From Rhodococcus sp. Leaf278 (GTDB lineage: Bacteria; Actinomycetota; Actinomycetes; Mycobacteriales; Mycobacteriaceae), in NCBI RefSeq assembly GCF_001426085.1, contig NZ_LMRR01000045.1:170737-234736 (forward strand): a stretch of DNA of 64,000 nt. The letters are read 5' to 3'. Position numbers and translations under genes: made by a program. This document shows, piece by piece, positions 10,468-20,087 of this stretch; within the stretch, counting starts at the first letter, position 1; each line of letters starts with the position of its first letter. The notes beneath the pieces are model-generated. The model did not search any database. It saw only the letters and a list, made by a program, of their open reading frames with translations, and was not told the origin of the DNA.

Positions 10468-10702
10468 CGGGAGAGGGCGGTTTGACCCTGGCCGTCTCTC
10501 TGCCGTAACCTTGATAAGTCGCTCCCGGTGACACCGTTCTGCTGTGCCGTAGTGGTCCTGCAGGTGACGACGGTTCTCGGGTCGGTCGTGATGGTGAACA
10601 TCGCTGCCGACCGTGTGGGAGCAAGCAAACACGTAATACCAGACCAGTCGTGTTGCCATGCGCAGCGCGAGCAAGTTCGAAGAAGCAAGGGGTAGCCCTC
10701 CG
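10468..10702 (+). promoter_or_regulatory. Leader and promoter region of rplU-rpmA
   Basis: A 235-nt gap between rne and rplU has no coding frame of its own. It must hold the rplU promoter (a TTGATAAG-like stretch at about 10513 is a possible -10) and a long 5' UTR. Long leaders before ribosomal protein L21 operons often bind the protein for autoregulation. I did not find the published L21 leader structure by eye. Confidence 0.3.
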
Positions 10703-11014
10703 ATGGCAACGTACGCGATCGTCAAGACCGGCGGAAAGCAGTACAAGGTCGCTGTTGGTGACCTCGTCAAGGTCGAGAAGATCGAGGGAGCGCCCGGCAC
10801 TGCTGTCTCGCTTGCTCCGGTCCTCGTCGTAGACGGATCCGACCTGACCACAGATGCAGACAAGCTGGCGAAGATCTCGGTCGCCAGTGAGATCGTCGAG
10901 CACACCAAGGGCCCGAAGATCCGCATCCACAAGTTCAAGAACAAGACCGGATACCACAAGCGTCAGGGACACAGGCAGAAGCTGACTGTCCTCAAGGTCA
11001 CCGGCATCAAGTAA
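10703..11014 (+). CDS. rplU: 50S ribosomal protein L21
   Basis: A 103-residue protein starting [20 protein letters not shown] and ending [17 protein letters not shown], the exact length and ends of bacterial L21, which binds 23S rRNA. The frame stays open upstream to 10658, but the ATG at 10703 matches family N-termini. It is followed after 59 nt by rpmA, the universal L21-L27 pair. Confidence 0.98.
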   Translation: MATYAIVKTGGKQYKVAVGDLVKVEKIEGAPGTAVSLAPVLVVDGSDLTTDADKLAKISVASEIVEHTKGPKIRIHKFKNKTGYHKRQGHRQKLTVLKVTGIK

Positions 11015-11073
11015 CCAGGTCTCACCGGGCCCGAGTTCTTTTCAGCTGATTCACCCCGAGGAGGGTATGCAAC

Positions 11074-11337
11074 ATGGCACATAAGAAGGGTGCATCAAGC
11101 TCCCGTAACGGTCGCGACTCGAACGCACAGCGCCTCGGCGTCAAGCGCTTCGGCGGCCAGACCGTCGGCGCAGGCGAGATCCTGGTCCGTCAGCGCGGCA
11201 CGCACTTCCACCCCGGCGTCAACGTCGGCCGTGGCGGCGACGACACCCTGTTCGCACTCGCTCCCGGCGCAGTCGAATTCGGTGCCAAGCGCGGACGCAA
11301 GACCGTGAACATCGTTCCGGTTGCTGTAGAGGCCTAG
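11074..11337 (+). CDS. rpmA: 50S ribosomal protein L27
   Basis: An 87-residue protein beginning [20 protein letters not shown], the classic L27 N-terminus that reaches into the peptidyl-transferase centre. It lacks the cleavable N-terminal extension seen in Firmicutes. A strong ribosome-binding site (GAGGAGGG) lies 8 nt before the ATG. A Rho-independent terminator follows at 11423. Confidence 0.98.
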   Translation: MAHKKGASSSRNGRDSNAQRLGVKRFGGQTVGAGEILVRQRGTHFHPGVNVGRGGDDTLFALAPGAVEFGAKRGRKTVNIVPVAVEA

Positions 11338-11422
11338 TCCTTCTGCAGCGCTCGCGCTGGTAGGTGATCGATCCGAGTTGCAACTGCTCGGTCGGACACT
11401 CACGGCGTTCGTTCACAGCTCC

Positions 11423-11473
11423 CGATAGGGGCGGACCAGGGTCACGAGACCGGTCCGCCCCTATCGCTTTTTT
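11423..11473 (+). terminator. Rho-independent terminator after rpmA
   Basis: A perfect 15-bp stem (CGATAGGGGCGGACC at 11423-11437 with its complement at 11452-11466) is followed by a run of six T at 11468-11473. It ends the rplU-rpmA transcript and separates it from obgE, whose own promoter must lie further downstream before 11509. Confidence 0.9.
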
Positions 11474-11508
11474 CTCCTGCTTTTTCTCAGAAAGGATCGA
11501 AGACAGCT

Positions 11509-12960
11509 ATGTCACGATTCATCGACCGCGTGGTGCTGCACGTCAGCGCCGGCAAAGGTGGCAACGGCTGCTCTTCGGTTCACCGCGAAAAGTTCAAGCC
11601 TCTCGGTGGTCCGGACGGTGGAAACGGCGGACAGGGTGGCGGTGTCATCTTCGTCGTCGACAGCAACGTCCACACTTTGCTCGACTTCCACTTCTCCAGC
11701 CATGCCAAGGCGGGCAACGGAACTCAGGGCATGGGCGGTAACCGTGAGGGTGCCAACGGCGAGGACCTGATTCTCAAGGTTCCCGACGGCACTGTGGTTC
11801 TCGACAAGAAGGGCAACGTCCTCGCCGACATGATCGGTGAGGGAACACGTTTCGACGCGGCCCCGGGCGGACGTGGTGGCCTCGGCAACGCTGCACTCGC
11901 ATCCAAAGCTCGTCGGGCACCCGGTTTCGCGCTGCTCGGCGAAGAGGGCATCGAGCGCGAGCTCGTCCTCGAGCTGAAGTCCGTCGCCGATGTCGGTCTC
12001 GTCGGTTTCCCGTCGGCCGGCAAGTCGTCGCTGGTCTCGGTGCTCTCCGCAGCGAAGCCCAAGATCGCCGACTACCCCTTCACCACACTGGTACCGAATC
12101 TCGGCGTAGTTTCCAGCGGCGACACCACGTTCACCGTTGCGGACGTACCCGGATTGATTCCCGGTGCGAGTCAGGGGCGCGGTCTCGGGCTGGACTTTCT
12201 GCGACACCTCGAGCGTTGCGCCGTGCTCGCACACGTAGTCGATTGCGCAACACTGGATCCGGGTCGTGATCCGATCTCCGACGTCGACGCTCTCGAAGCC
12301 GAGTTGGCCGCATACAAGCCGGCCCTGTCCGGCGATGCCAGCCTCGGCGACCTCGCCGATCGACCCCGCATCGTCGTACTGAACAAGGCCGACATCCCAG
12401 AGGGTGCAGAACTCGCCGAGATGGTGACCGCCGAGTTCGAGTCCCGCGGCTGGCCGGTGTTCACCATCTCCGCAGTGACGCGCGCCGGCCTCAAGCCACT
12501 GACGTTCGCGTTGGCGAAGCTCGTCGAGGACTACCGCACGGCCCACCCGGCACCGGAGCCGCGTCGTCAGGTGCTGCGTCCGGTCGCTCGAAACGACGAC
12601 AGCTTCAAGGTCGTCAAGGACCCGGACATCCCGGACGGCTTCATCGTTCGGGGAACGCGCCCCGAGCGGTGGGTTCGCCAGACGCAGTTCACCAACGACG
12701 AGGCCGTCGGCTACCTCGCAGACCGTCTCGCACGCCTCGGCGTCGAGGACGCGTTGATCAAGGCAGGTGCCCAACCGGGTGCCTCGGTCACCATCGGCGA
12801 AGTCTCGTTCGACTGGGAGCCGCAGACTCCGGCCGGTGTCGAGATCACCATGACCGGCCGCGGCACCGATGCTCGACTCGATCAGGTCGAGCGCATCGGC
12901 GCATCCGAACGCAAGCATGCCCGCCAGGTACGTCGCGGGCTCGATACCGAACAGGAGTAG
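11509..12960 (+). CDS. obgE: Obg/CgtA GTPase
   Basis: Ribosome-associated GTPase involved in 50S assembly and stress control. The 483 residues contain the Gly-rich Obg fold (1-160; [14 protein letters not shown]), a G domain with P-loop [10 protein letters not shown] (about 166-175), DVPGLIPGA switch II and NKAD (NKxD), then the actinobacterial C-terminal OCT domain ([20 protein letters not shown] onward). AGAAAGGA precedes the ATG. proB begins 2 nt after the stop codon. Confidence 0.97.
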   Translation: MSRFIDRVVLHVSAGKGGNGCSSVHREKFKPLGGPDGGNGGQGGGVIFVVDSNVHTLLDFHFSSHAKAGNGTQGMGGNREGANGEDLILKVPDGTVVLDKKGNVLADMIGEGTRFDAAPGGRGGLGNAALASKARRAPGFALLGEEGIERELVLELKSVADVGLVGFPSAGKSSLVSVLSAAKPKIADYPFTTLVPNLGVVSSGDTTFTVADVPGLIPGASQGRGLGLDFLRHLERCAVLAHVVDCATLDPGRDPISDVDALEAELAAYKPALSGDASLGDLADRPRIVVLNKADIPEGAELAEMVTAEFESRGWPVFTISAVTRAGLKPLTFALAKLVEDYRTAHPAPEPRRQVLRPVARNDDSFKVVKDPDIPDGFIVRGTRPERWVRQTQFTNDEAVGYLADRLARLGVEDALIKAGAQPGASVTIGEVSFDWEPQTPAGVEITMTGRGTDARLDQVERIGASERKHARQVRRGLDTEQE

Positions 12961-12962
12961 AC

Positions 12963-14102
12963 GTGGTGTCGGTGCGTGAATCCGATTCGCCCGTAACGGC
13001 TCTCACCGATACTCGTCGCACGATTGCCGACGCCAAGCGCATCGTGGTCAAGATCGGATCCTCGGCGCTCACCAGTCTCGACACCGGTCTCGATCTGGGC
13101 AGGCTCGATCAGCTCGCCGATGCCATCGAGTCGAGGATGCGGAGCGGCACCGACGTGGTGGTCGTCTCGTCGGGTGCGATCGGTGCAGGAATGGCACCGC
13201 TGGGCCTCACCCGGCGCCCGCGTGATCTCGCAACGAAGCAGGCCGCGGCGAGCGTAGGACAGCTTGCTCTGGTCAACGCCTGGAGTTCGTCGTTCCATCG
13301 GTACGGACGCACGGTGGGGCAGGTGCTGCTGACCGCCGAGGACATCGCGCGTCGAACCAATCACCGCAATGCGCAGCGCACGTTGGATCGACTGCGCTCG
13401 CTCGGTGCGGTCGCCATCGTCAACGAGAACGACACCGTCGCCACCGCAGAGATTCGCTTCGGCGATAACGATCGCCTCGCAGCCCTGGTGGCACATCTCG
13501 TCGGTGCGGACGCACTGTTCCTGCTCTCGGACGTCGACGGGTTGTACGACGGCGATCCCCGCAAGGGTTCCGCCACGCTGATCCCGGACGTCTCGAGCCC
13601 GGAGGATCTCGACGGAGTCGTCGCCGGATCCGGGGGAGCGCTCGGCACCGGCGGAATGGCGTCCAAGCTGTCCGCTGCCCGCCTGGCGGCCGACGCAGGT
13701 GTACCGGTGCTGCTGGCTGCGGCGTCCGACGCTGCGCACGCGCTGACGTCGTCCGCGGTGGGTACCGCATTCGCAGCTCGGCCGACGCGGTTGTCCGCTC
13801 GCAAGTTCTGGGTACGACATGCCGCCGATGCGGCAGGCGAACTGCACCTGGACGCAGGTGCCGTGAGTGCGGTCGTGGAGCGTCGGAGGTCTTTGCTGTC
13901 CGCCGGTGTCACGTCGGTGACGGGAGTGTTTCACGGTGGAGATGTGGTCTCGCTGGTGGACCCCAACGGCACATTGGTGGCCCGCGGGGTCGTCGCATAC
14001 GACTCGGGCGAGCTGGCCGGAATGCTCGGCCGATCGACCGGTGAGTTGGCCGCGGAGCTACAGCGACCGGTGGTTCACGCCGACGATCTCGTTCCGGCCT
14101 GA
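12963..14102 (+). CDS. proB: Glutamate 5-kinase
   Basis: First step of proline synthesis (glutamate to gamma-glutamyl phosphate). An amino-acid-kinase domain ([44 protein letters not shown]) is followed by a C-terminal PUA domain (about residues 285-379). Three GTG codons (12963, 12966, 12972) could start it; AGGAG within the end of obgE favours 12963 or 12966. The reading frame is open further upstream inside obgE, but that stretch is not ProB-like. The partner proA lies 21 kb away at 35606. The last 28 nt overlap the convergent Sir2 gene. Confidence 0.95.
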   Translation: MVSVRESDSPVTALTDTRRTIADAKRIVVKIGSSALTSLDTGLDLGRLDQLADAIESRMRSGTDVVVVSSGAIGAGMAPLGLTRRPRDLATKQAAASVGQLALVNAWSSSFHRYGRTVGQVLLTAEDIARRTNHRNAQRTLDRLRSLGAVAIVNENDTVATAEIRFGDNDRLAALVAHLVGADALFLLSDVDGLYDGDPRKGSATLIPDVSSPEDLDGVVAGSGGALGTGGMASKLSAARLAADAGVPVLLAAASDAAHALTSSAVGTAFAARPTRLSARKFWVRHAADAAGELHLDAGAVSAVVERRRSLLSAGVTSVTGVFHGGDVVSLVDPNGTLVARGVVAYDSGELAGMLGRSTGELAAELQRPVVHADDLVPA

Positions 14103-14941
14103 CCGAGCGTGTCGGCCAGAACCATCGCGGTCTCGGAGCAACCCTCGTGCATTGTGAGAGAGGCGAATTCGTCGCCGCGAGTGGTCCCGCGATTGACGAT
14201 GACGATCGGTTTTCCGGTCTTGGACGCGTGCCTGACGAAACGTAGGCCGGACATCACGGTCAGCGAGGAGCCGAGCACCAACAGTGCGTCACTTCGGTCC
14301 ACCAGATCGTAGGCCTCGGCAACGCGCGGCTTGGGCACGCTTTCGCCGAAGTAGACGATGTCGGGTTTGAGTATGCCGGAACATGTTTCGCAATCGACCA
14401 TCCGGAAGTGTGCGGTCGAGGAGATGATGGCATCGGCGTCGGGAGCGATCTCGACACCGTCGGCGGGTGCGACGGATTCGAGAAAGCCGGGATTGGCGCG
14501 ATCGAGCCTTCGGGCCAGCTCGAACCGTGAGATCAACCGGTTGCAGTTCAAGCAGCGCACCCGGGCATAGACGCCGTGCAGGTCGATGACGTTCCGGCTG
14601 CCGGCCTTGGTGTGCAGCATGTCGACATTCTGGGTGATGATTCCGGTGACCACGCCTGCGTGTTCGAGCCGCGCGAGCGCTCGGTGTCCATCGTTGGGTA
14701 CTGCGGCATCCATGTGCCGCCATCCGACGTGGTTGCGGGCCCAGTAGTGGCGACGAAACTCGGCGTCCCCGATGAACTGCTGGAACGTCATCGGGTTGCG
14801 GGGTGGCGACTGCGGGCCACGATAGTCGGGAATACCCGAATCGGTGGACATGCCTGCACCGCTGACCACGGTGATCGTCCTACCGTCGAGCAGCGAGGTC
14901 AGTTGCCCGTACGGGGTCGCGGACGCTGTGGGTGCATTCAC
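14075..14941 (-). CDS. Sir2-family NAD-dependent protein deacylase
   Basis: Removes acyl groups from lysines using NAD+. Visible features are the NAD-binding [37 protein letters not shown] with the catalytic His (HGVYARVRC), and two zinc Cys pairs (CLNC and CETC). GTG 14941 gives 288 residues and lies 7 nt after TACCCT, a leaderless arrangement. An upstream GTG at 14977 would add 12 residues. It converges with proB (28-nt overlap). The Arg/Tyr pair typical of desuccinylases is not apparent, so the acyl preference is unknown. Confidence 0.9.
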   Translation of the reverse strand: MNAPTASATPYGQLTSLLDGRTITVVSGAGMSTDSGIPDYRGPQSPPRNPMTFQQFIGDAEFRRHYWARNHVGWRHMDAAVPNDGHRALARLEHAGVVTGIITQNVDMLHTKAGSRNVIDLHGVYARVRCLNCNRLISRFELARRLDRANPGFLESVAPADGVEIAPDADAIISSTAHFRMVDCETCSGILKPDIVYFGESVPKPRVAEAYDLVDRSDALLVLGSSLTVMSGLRFVRHASKTGKPIVIVNRGTTRGDEFASLTMHEGCSETAMVLADTLGQAGTRSSA

Positions 14942-14948
14942 TATCTCC

Positions 14949-14954
14949 AGGGTA
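14949..14954 (-). promoter_or_regulatory. Probable -10 box of leaderless Sir2 gene
   Basis: On the minus strand TACCCT is followed by 7 nt (GGAGATA) and GTG at 14941. The GGAG is only 3 nt from the GTG, too close for a good ribosome-binding site, which makes a leaderless start more likely. Confidence 0.4.
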
Positions 14955-14991
14955 GCGACCGATTGCACTATGAGCACTTACCTACGCAGAC

Positions 14992-15025
14992 GGCCCGCAT
15001 CGACGCGTAGGCGTCGATGCGGGCC
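14992..15025 (-). terminator. Hairpin terminator of the ectoine synthesis genes
   Basis: A perfect 15-bp stem (GGCCCGCATCGACGC at 14992-15006 with 15011-15025) has a 4-nt loop, 17 nt beyond the ectC stop codon. There is no T-run. It separates ectC from the Sir2 gene on the same strand. Confidence 0.7.
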
Positions 15026-15041
15026 GATATACGAAACAGTG

Positions 15042-15440
15042 CTACGCGGGTACCTCGACGAGGGGGTACACGCCGTTCTCGTCGTGGGTCTCGTTCCCCA
15101 CGACGGGAGGATTGAACACGCACAGCATGCGCATCTGGGTACGCGGCTCGACCGTGTGGCGCTCGTGTCCGTTGAGCAGGTACATCGACCCCGCACCGAG
15201 TTCGTAGGTCTCTCCGGTCTCGCGGTCGGTGAGAGTTCCCTCGCCTTCGATCAGCCAGACGGCCTCGACGTGGTTGGCGTAGTGGAAGTTGTTCACTGTG
15301 CCGGCTTGGATCGTGGTCTCGTGGAACGAGAATCCGACCTTGTCGCCGCCGAGAATGATTCTCTTGCTGCGCCAGTTGCCGTCTTCACTCGAGATGTCGC
15401 GGTCGGTACCGGTGATTTCCTCTGTGGTGCGAACGATCAT
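15042..15440 (-). CDS. ectC: L-ectoine synthase
   Basis: Cyclises N-gamma-acetyl-diaminobutyrate to ectoine, the last synthesis step. The 132 residues begin MIVRTTEEITGTDRDI and contain the cupin core (NFHYANHVEAVWLIEGEG, SMYLLNGHERH) expected of EctC. The ATG at 15440 has a near-perfect ribosome-binding site (AAGGAGGA). It lies 40 nt after ectB on the same strand. No ectD (ectoine hydroxylase) follows, so this locus itself makes ectoine but not 5-hydroxyectoine. Confidence 0.96.
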   Translation of the reverse strand: MIVRTTEEITGTDRDISSEDGNWRSKRIILGGDKVGFSFHETTIQAGTVNNFHYANHVEAVWLIEGEGTLTDRETGETYELGAGSMYLLNGHERHTVEPRTQMRMLCVFNPPVVGNETHDENGVYPLVEVPA

Positions 15441-15480
15441 GCGATGTCCTCCTTCGATATCGGTGCGTGCGAACGGGTCT

Positions 15481-16758
15481 CTAGGAGAGGACCTTTGCCA
15501 CAGCACTTTCGATGATGTCCAGGCCGCGATCGAGTTCGTCGATCGTCGTGGTCAACGGGGGAAGAAGCTTGACGACCTCGTCCTTGGGGCCTGCGGTCTC
15601 GACGAGCAGACGCTCGTCGTAGCAGAGCTGTGACACCTTGCCGGCCAGCTCGGCGTCATCGAACGCCAGGGCTTGGACCATGCCGCGACCGCGGGTCGAG
15701 ATGCCGTCGAACTTGGCGCACAGCTTGATGAATCGGTCCTGGATGTGCTCGCCCTTGGCGAGGGTTTCCTTCTCGAACTTGTCGTCGGACCAGTAGTGGT
15801 CGATGGCCGCCTTCGCCGTGACGAACGACGGGTTGAAACCACGGAAGGTGCCGTTGTGCTCACCCGGTGACCAGACGTCCAGTTCGGGCTTGAACAGCGT
15901 CAGCGCCAGAGGCATTCCGTAGCCGCCGATGGACTTGGACAGGGTGACGATGTCCGGGGTGATGCCGGCTTCCTCGAACGAGAAGAACTGGCCGGTGCGG
16001 CCGCAGCCCATCTGCACGTCGTCGACGATCAGGAGGATCTCACGTCGCGAGCACAGTTCTGCCAACGCGCGCAACCACTCCGGACGCGCGACGTTGATGC
16101 CACCCTCGCCCTGGATGGTCTCCACGATCACCGCGGCCGGGCGGTTGAATCCGCTGCCCGAGTCGTCGAGTACACGCTCGAACCACTGGAAGTCCTCGGT
16201 GACGCCGCCGAAGTAGTTGTCGTACGGCATCGGAGTGGTGTGCACCAGCGGGATTCCTGCGCCAGCTCGCTTCATCGAGTTGCCGGTGACCGACAACGCG
16301 CCGAGTGTCATGCCGTGGAATGCGTTGGTGAAGTTGATGATTGCTTCGCGGCCGGTCACCTTGCGGGCGAGCTTGAGTGCCGCTTCGACTGTGTTGGCAC
16401 CCGTCGGTCCGGGGAACTGGACCTTGTAGTCCAAACCGCGGGGATCGAGGATGTTCTTCTTGAACGACTCGAGGAACTCCCGCTTCGCCACGGTCGACAT
16501 GTCGAGCCCATGGGTGATGCCGTCGCTGGTGATGTAGTCGACCAACGCGCTCTTGATCATGTCGTTGTTGTGGCCGTAGTTGAGTGCTCCTGCGCCACCG
16601 AAGAAGTCGAGGTAGTCGTTGCCGTTCTCGTCGGTGATCACCGAGTTCTTCGCGGTGGTGAACACGGCGGGCCACTGGCGGCTGTAGCTACGTACGCCGG
16701 ACTCGACGGTCTCGAAGACATCGGGCTTCTCTGTTGTCACGGTGTTCTTTTCGGTCAT
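15481..16758 (-). CDS. ectB: Diaminobutyrate-2-oxoglutarate transaminase (EctB), in frame with EctA
   Basis: PLP class III aminotransferase converting aspartate semialdehyde to 2,4-diaminobutyrate, the first ectoine step. The 425 residues from ATG 16758 are the normal EctB length (DVFETVESGVRSYSRQWP; LIVDDVQMGCGRTG; PLP lysine in TLSKSIGGYG). There is no stop codon between this start and the upstream EctA frame, so EctB can be made as the C-terminal half of an EctA-EctB protein or separately from ATG 16758. The nearest Shine-Dalgarno (GAAAGG) lies 12 nt before that ATG, a rather long spacing. Confidence 0.93.
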   Translation of the reverse strand: MTEKNTVTTEKPDVFETVESGVRSYSRQWPAVFTTAKNSVITDENGNDYLDFFGGAGALNYGHNNDMIKSALVDYITSDGITHGLDMSTVAKREFLESFKKNILDPRGLDYKVQFPGPTGANTVEAALKLARKVTGREAIINFTNAFHGMTLGALSVTGNSMKRAGAGIPLVHTTPMPYDNYFGGVTEDFQWFERVLDDSGSGFNRPAAVIVETIQGEGGINVARPEWLRALAELCSRREILLIVDDVQMGCGRTGQFFSFEEAGITPDIVTLSKSIGGYGMPLALTLFKPELDVWSPGEHNGTFRGFNPSFVTAKAAIDHYWSDDKFEKETLAKGEHIQDRFIKLCAKFDGISTRGRGMVQALAFDDAELAGKVSQLCYDERLLVETAGPKDEVVKLLPPLTTTIDELDRGLDIIESAVAKVLS

Positions 16759-17307
16759 GTTCTGCTTGTTCCTTTCGTAATTCCGCGATGCGTCGGGGCC
16801 TACTGTGTAGAGCTCTTCGGCTTCGTGGCTATCAGGGAAATCGTTGGGCGCGAACAAATCCGACTTGACGATGTCGGTGCCTCGCTTACGTGCGAGGCCG
16901 GTGAAGGTTGCGATGGACGCTTCGTTGTCCGGGCTGATCGTCGTTTCCAGATGCGTGATGCCCTGTGGTTCGAGGCGGTCGAGCAGCTCCATCAGCATGC
17001 GACCGGCAAGTCCCTTGCCACGCTGGTCCGCATCCACGGCGACCTGCCACACGAACAGTGTGCGCGGGGCGTCTTGGCGGATGTATCCGGTGACGAAACC
17101 GACTGCGCGGCCGTCGATGTCGGATACGACAGTGGTGGCCGCGAAATCACGGCACCACAACACGTACGAGTAACTGGAATTGAGATCCAGAACTCGCGAA
17201 TCTCTTGCGATCTCCCAGAGCCGGACTCCGTCGGAAATCTGTGGCTTACGAAACTTCACTGCGTCCGGCGCAGTGAGCGGGGTACCTCTCAGCAATGCGG
17301 GCTTCAT
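16759..17307 (-). CDS. ectA: Diaminobutyrate acetyltransferase (EctA), without stop codon, running into EctB
   Basis: GNAT acetyltransferase that N-gamma-acetylates diaminobutyrate. From ATG 17307 it reads MKPALLRGTPL, then the EctA core (FRKPQISDGVRLWEIARDS, LDLNSSYSYVLWCRDFAATT) and the acetyl-CoA loop (QRGKGLAGRML). The domain ends near HEAEELYTV. About 14 further codons (GPDASRNYERNKQN) then lead in frame into the EctB methionine with no stop. I checked these codons individually. An ATG at 17379 and a start at 17421 are possible but would add a non-family N-terminus. No clear ribosome-binding site precedes 17307. Confidence 0.88.
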
Positions 17308-17482
17308 AGGAAATACGAACGTAACAAGGTCGCCGTGGCATATCGACTGCCCCGGGAAATCGACCCCGAAATCGGACATGCTTTCCCAGGTTAACCGCCG
17401 AATGTGATGATGCTCACACAATCGGTGCCCGGTAGGCGGTACCCAGAAAAGCGCGGTACAAACCTCGACTCGCCGAGTATCT

Positions 17483-19600
17483 CTATTTCGGCGTTGCGAG
17501 GGCGAACGGCAACACGTTCGATGCGCCCGCTGATGTCAGAGCAGCCGAGGCGCAGGTGAACGTCCACCCGGTGTCGGTCAGCAGATCGATCAACAGAATC
17601 GGCCCTGGCACGGACGATACGTCCGGAACCTCCCACGAGTCCACCAGCCCGGCGACTCGAAACGCCGAATTCGCGGCCGATACCGGTGGGTGACCGGGCC
17701 TGACCTGCATCACCCCGAGATCCTGTAATTTTCCGACGGTTGCCAATCGCGCGGCGATCGACCGGACCAGGAGTGGGTGGGTGGGGGAGTCGAGGGCGAG
17801 AACGGCAGCGGGCCGCTGCTTCCAGTCCCAGTTGGCCAGCACTGTGATGCAGGCCTTCTCGAGAGCTTCGGTGGCGGGGGCGTCGGGCGCGTCGAGCAGA
17901 GCCCGTAGGCGGCTACCCCAGCCCAGGTCGGTCAGTCGACCCAAGACGCGTCCCGGCTGATGCGGATCGGCGATCTTGCCCGAGAGAGACACCCCTAGCT
18001 TCTTCATGCCGCTCGGCCACTGCTTTCTCGGCTGCAGGTCGATGCCCGGCCGATCCAGCCGTGCTCTCGCCGAATCGACCGAGGCCGCGTCGACGGAAGC
18101 AGACAGATGATCACCCGTGCAGTTGTCGCACCGTCCACAACGATCGGACTCGCTGCCCGGTGCGCCGAGGTCGGGATCGTCGAGCTGCCGACGCAGGAAC
18201 TCCATCCGGCACCCGTCGGTGCTCTGGTAGTCGATCATGGCTTGTTGTTCGCGGTCTCTCGCTTGTTCGAGGCGCTCGTAGCGGGCCGCGTCGTACGTCC
18301 ACTGCTCACCGGTGGCCATCCATCCGCCACGAACGCGTCTGACCGCTCCGTCGACGTCGAGGACCTTGAGGACCATCTCGAGCCTGCTCCGGTTGAGCTC
18401 GACCAGGGGCTCCAACGCCTGCGTCGATTGAGCCTTCTCGGTGTTCAAGGCATCGATGACCTGCCGCACCAGATGCTCGCGAGGGAACGCGACCGAGGCG
18501 AAGTAGCTCCAGATCTGTCGATCCTCGTGGCCGGGGAGTAGGACCACGTCGGCTCGATCCGTGGCGCGTCCGGCACGGCCGACCTGCTGGTAGTAGGAGA
18601 TCGGAGACGATGGAGCCCCCATGTGCACCACGAAACCGAGATCGGGCTTGTCGAACCCCATGCCGAGCGCGGACGTGGCGACGAGTGCCTTGACTCGGTT
18701 GGCGAGCAGATCACCCTCGAGCGATTCGCGCTCCGTGGGGTCCGTTTGACCGGTGTACGACGCGACGACGTGGCCCTGATCGGTCAGCAGCGCCGCGAGG
18801 TCCTTGGCCGCCGACACCGTGAGGGTGTAGATGATTCCGGACCCGGGCAGAGTCTTCAGGTGATCGCCGAGCCATGCGGCCCGTTCGGTGGCGTTGTCGA
18901 TCTTCACCACCGCCATGCGCAGCGAATCCCGGGCGAGCCCGCCGCGCAGCACCAGGGTGTCGCCGCCGCCGACGCCCAACTGCGCAGCGACGTCGTCGAC
19001 CACACGGTCATTGGCCGTGGCAGTGGTCGCAAGTACTGGGATGCCGTCGCGGAGCTCGGCGATCAGGGTGCGGATACGCCGGTAGTCCGGCCTGAAATCG
19101 TGGCCCCAGTCGGAGACACAGTGCGCCTCGTCGACCACGACGAGACCGGCGTCCCCGGCCAGGGACGGTAGGACCTGATCGCGGAAATCGGGGTTGTTCA
19201 GACGCTCGGGACTGACCAGCAACACATCGAGCTCACCGGAATTGACCTGCTGGTGGATGTCGTCCCACTCGGTCATGTTCCCCGAATTGATCGTGGCTGC
19301 TTTCACGCCCGCGCGCTCGGCAGCGGCCACCTGGTTGCGCATCAGCGCCAGCAAGGGAGACACGATGACCGTCGGACCCAGGCCCTGAGCGCGCAGCAGC
19401 TTCGCGGCGATGAAGTACACGGCAGACTTTCCCCAGCCTGTTCGCTGCACCACCAGAGCGCGTCGACGATGCACCACCAGAGCCTCGATCGCCGTCCACT
19501 GGTCGTCTCGCAGCACAGCGTCGGGGCCGGCGAGCTCGCGCAGCAACCTCTCGGCGTCATCGCGCAAGTTGCCCACGGTCGCGTGCGTCGCTGTCGTCAT
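17483..19600 (-). CDS. RecQ-family ATP-dependent DNA helicase with PRTase-like tail
   Basis: A 3'-5' DNA helicase of about 705 residues. Motif I is TGWGKSAV, motif II is VVVDEAHCVSDWGHDFRPDY, the RecQ loop follows, and motif VI is QVGRAGRA. The RecQ zinc Cys set is present (YQSTDGCRMEF ... CGRCDNC). There is no HRDC domain. Instead the last 150 residues end in GPILLIDLLTDTGWTFT, resembling the PRPP loop of phosphoribosyltransferases. ATG 19600 (MTTATHA) or 19609 (MDGMTTA) can start it. Its end lies 175 nt before the ectA start on the same strand; that gap holds no gene and presumably the ect promoter. Confidence 0.92.
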   Translation of the reverse strand: MTTATHATVGNLRDDAERLLRELAGPDAVLRDDQWTAIEALVVHRRRALVVQRTGWGKSAVYFIAAKLLRAQGLGPTVIVSPLLALMRNQVAAAERAGVKAATINSGNMTEWDDIHQQVNSGELDVLLVSPERLNNPDFRDQVLPSLAGDAGLVVVDEAHCVSDWGHDFRPDYRRIRTLIAELRDGIPVLATTATANDRVVDDVAAQLGVGGGDTLVLRGGLARDSLRMAVVKIDNATERAAWLGDHLKTLPGSGIIYTLTVSAAKDLAALLTDQGHVVASYTGQTDPTERESLEGDLLANRVKALVATSALGMGFDKPDLGFVVHMGAPSSPISYYQQVGRAGRATDRADVVLLPGHEDRQIWSYFASVAFPREHLVRQVIDALNTEKAQSTQALEPLVELNRSRLEMVLKVLDVDGAVRRVRGGWMATGEQWTYDAARYERLEQARDREQQAMIDYQSTDGCRMEFLRRQLDDPDLGAPGSESDRCGRCDNCTGDHLSASVDAASVDSARARLDRPGIDLQPRKQWPSGMKKLGVSLSGKIADPHQPGRVLGRLTDLGWGSRLRALLDAPDAPATEALEKACITVLANWDWKQRPAAVLALDSPTHPLLVRSIAARLATVGKLQDLGVMQVRPGHPPVSAANSAFRVAGLVDSWEVPDVSSVPGPILLIDLLTDTGWTFTCASAALTSAGASNVLPFALATPK

Positions 19601-19650
19601 ACCGTCCATCGTGCAGCATCGGTACGACAGGGAACCGTGCTGCGTGCTCC

Positions 19651-19676
19651 TCGTTCGTTCCGCAGGCTCCAGTCAG
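19651..19676 (+). repeat. Dispersed repeat, single copy (core TTCCGCAGGCTCCA)
   Basis: It shares CGTTCCGCAGGCTCCA with copies at 29302, 29335, 31573, 31606 and 34724. The copy covers the gap before recQ and reaches the stop codon of the VOC gene (TCA at 19673-19675). Here it ends CAGTCAG rather than CACTCCTG. Confidence 0.6.
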
Positions 19677-20077
19677 GCTTGGCTGACACGCACCATGTTT
19701 CCGGCGGGATCGCGGAAGGCCGCGTCGCGCGCACCCCACGGCTGACTCGTCGGTTCCTGCAGAATCTCGGCGGTACCCGCAGCTCGGATCTTCTCGAACG
19801 CTGCGTCGAGGTCATCGGCACGAAAGAGCAAGCCCGGCATCTCGCCCTTGGCGAGCAGGGCCGCGATCTGGTCGCCGAGCTCCTGCGAGCGGCCCGCGTG
19901 CGGCTGTGACAACACGATCTCTATCTCGGGTTGATCGTTGGGAGACAACGTGATCCAGCGATAACCGTCGTTGGCGACCTCGCTCTTCACCTCGAGTCCG
20001 AGGGCGTCGCGATAGAAGGCCAAGGAGGCGTCGGGGTCATCGGTGTAGATGTGTACGTGACTCAGTGAGAGTGTCAT
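19673..20077 (-). CDS. VOC (glyoxalase/bleomycin-resistance) family protein
   Basis: A 134-residue single-subunit VOC fold: LSHVHIYTDDPDASLAFYRDALGLEV at the start and the second beta-alpha-beta half (FRADDLDAAFEKIRAAG ... GARDAAFRDPAGNMVRV). Such proteins are metal-dependent lyases, dioxygenases or binding proteins; the substrate is unknown. It is the last gene of an rbsK-AraC-VOC operon, 10 nt after the regulator, and AraC/VOC pairs of this type are common in actinobacteria. Its 3' end lies in a dispersed repeat. Confidence 0.88.
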   Translation of the reverse strand: MTLSLSHVHIYTDDPDASLAFYRDALGLEVKSEVANDGYRWITLSPNDQPEIEIVLSQPHAGRSQELGDQIAALLAKGEMPGLLFRADDLDAAFEKIRAAGTAEILQEPTSQPWGARDAAFRDPAGNMVRVSQA

Positions 20078-20087
20078 GAAGCACAGG

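Noticed and set aside
8092-10959. Very long open frame antisense to rne and rplU (about 950 codons)
   Set aside because: It is a GC-rich codon-bias shadow of the rne frame, with no recognisable domain and it crosses the rplU start. Similar antisense frames over valS, folC, ectAB and lepA were dropped for the same reason.
12669-12962. Extended proB start inside obgE
   Set aside because: The frame is open, but the predicted sequence is Arg/Gly-rich antiparallel noise. Family-like sequence starts after 12963, where AGGAG is suitably placed.
17308-17421. Longer N-terminus for EctA
   Set aside because: Residues before MKPALLRGTPL do not resemble EctA and lie in the likely promoter region. They were kept only as an alternative.
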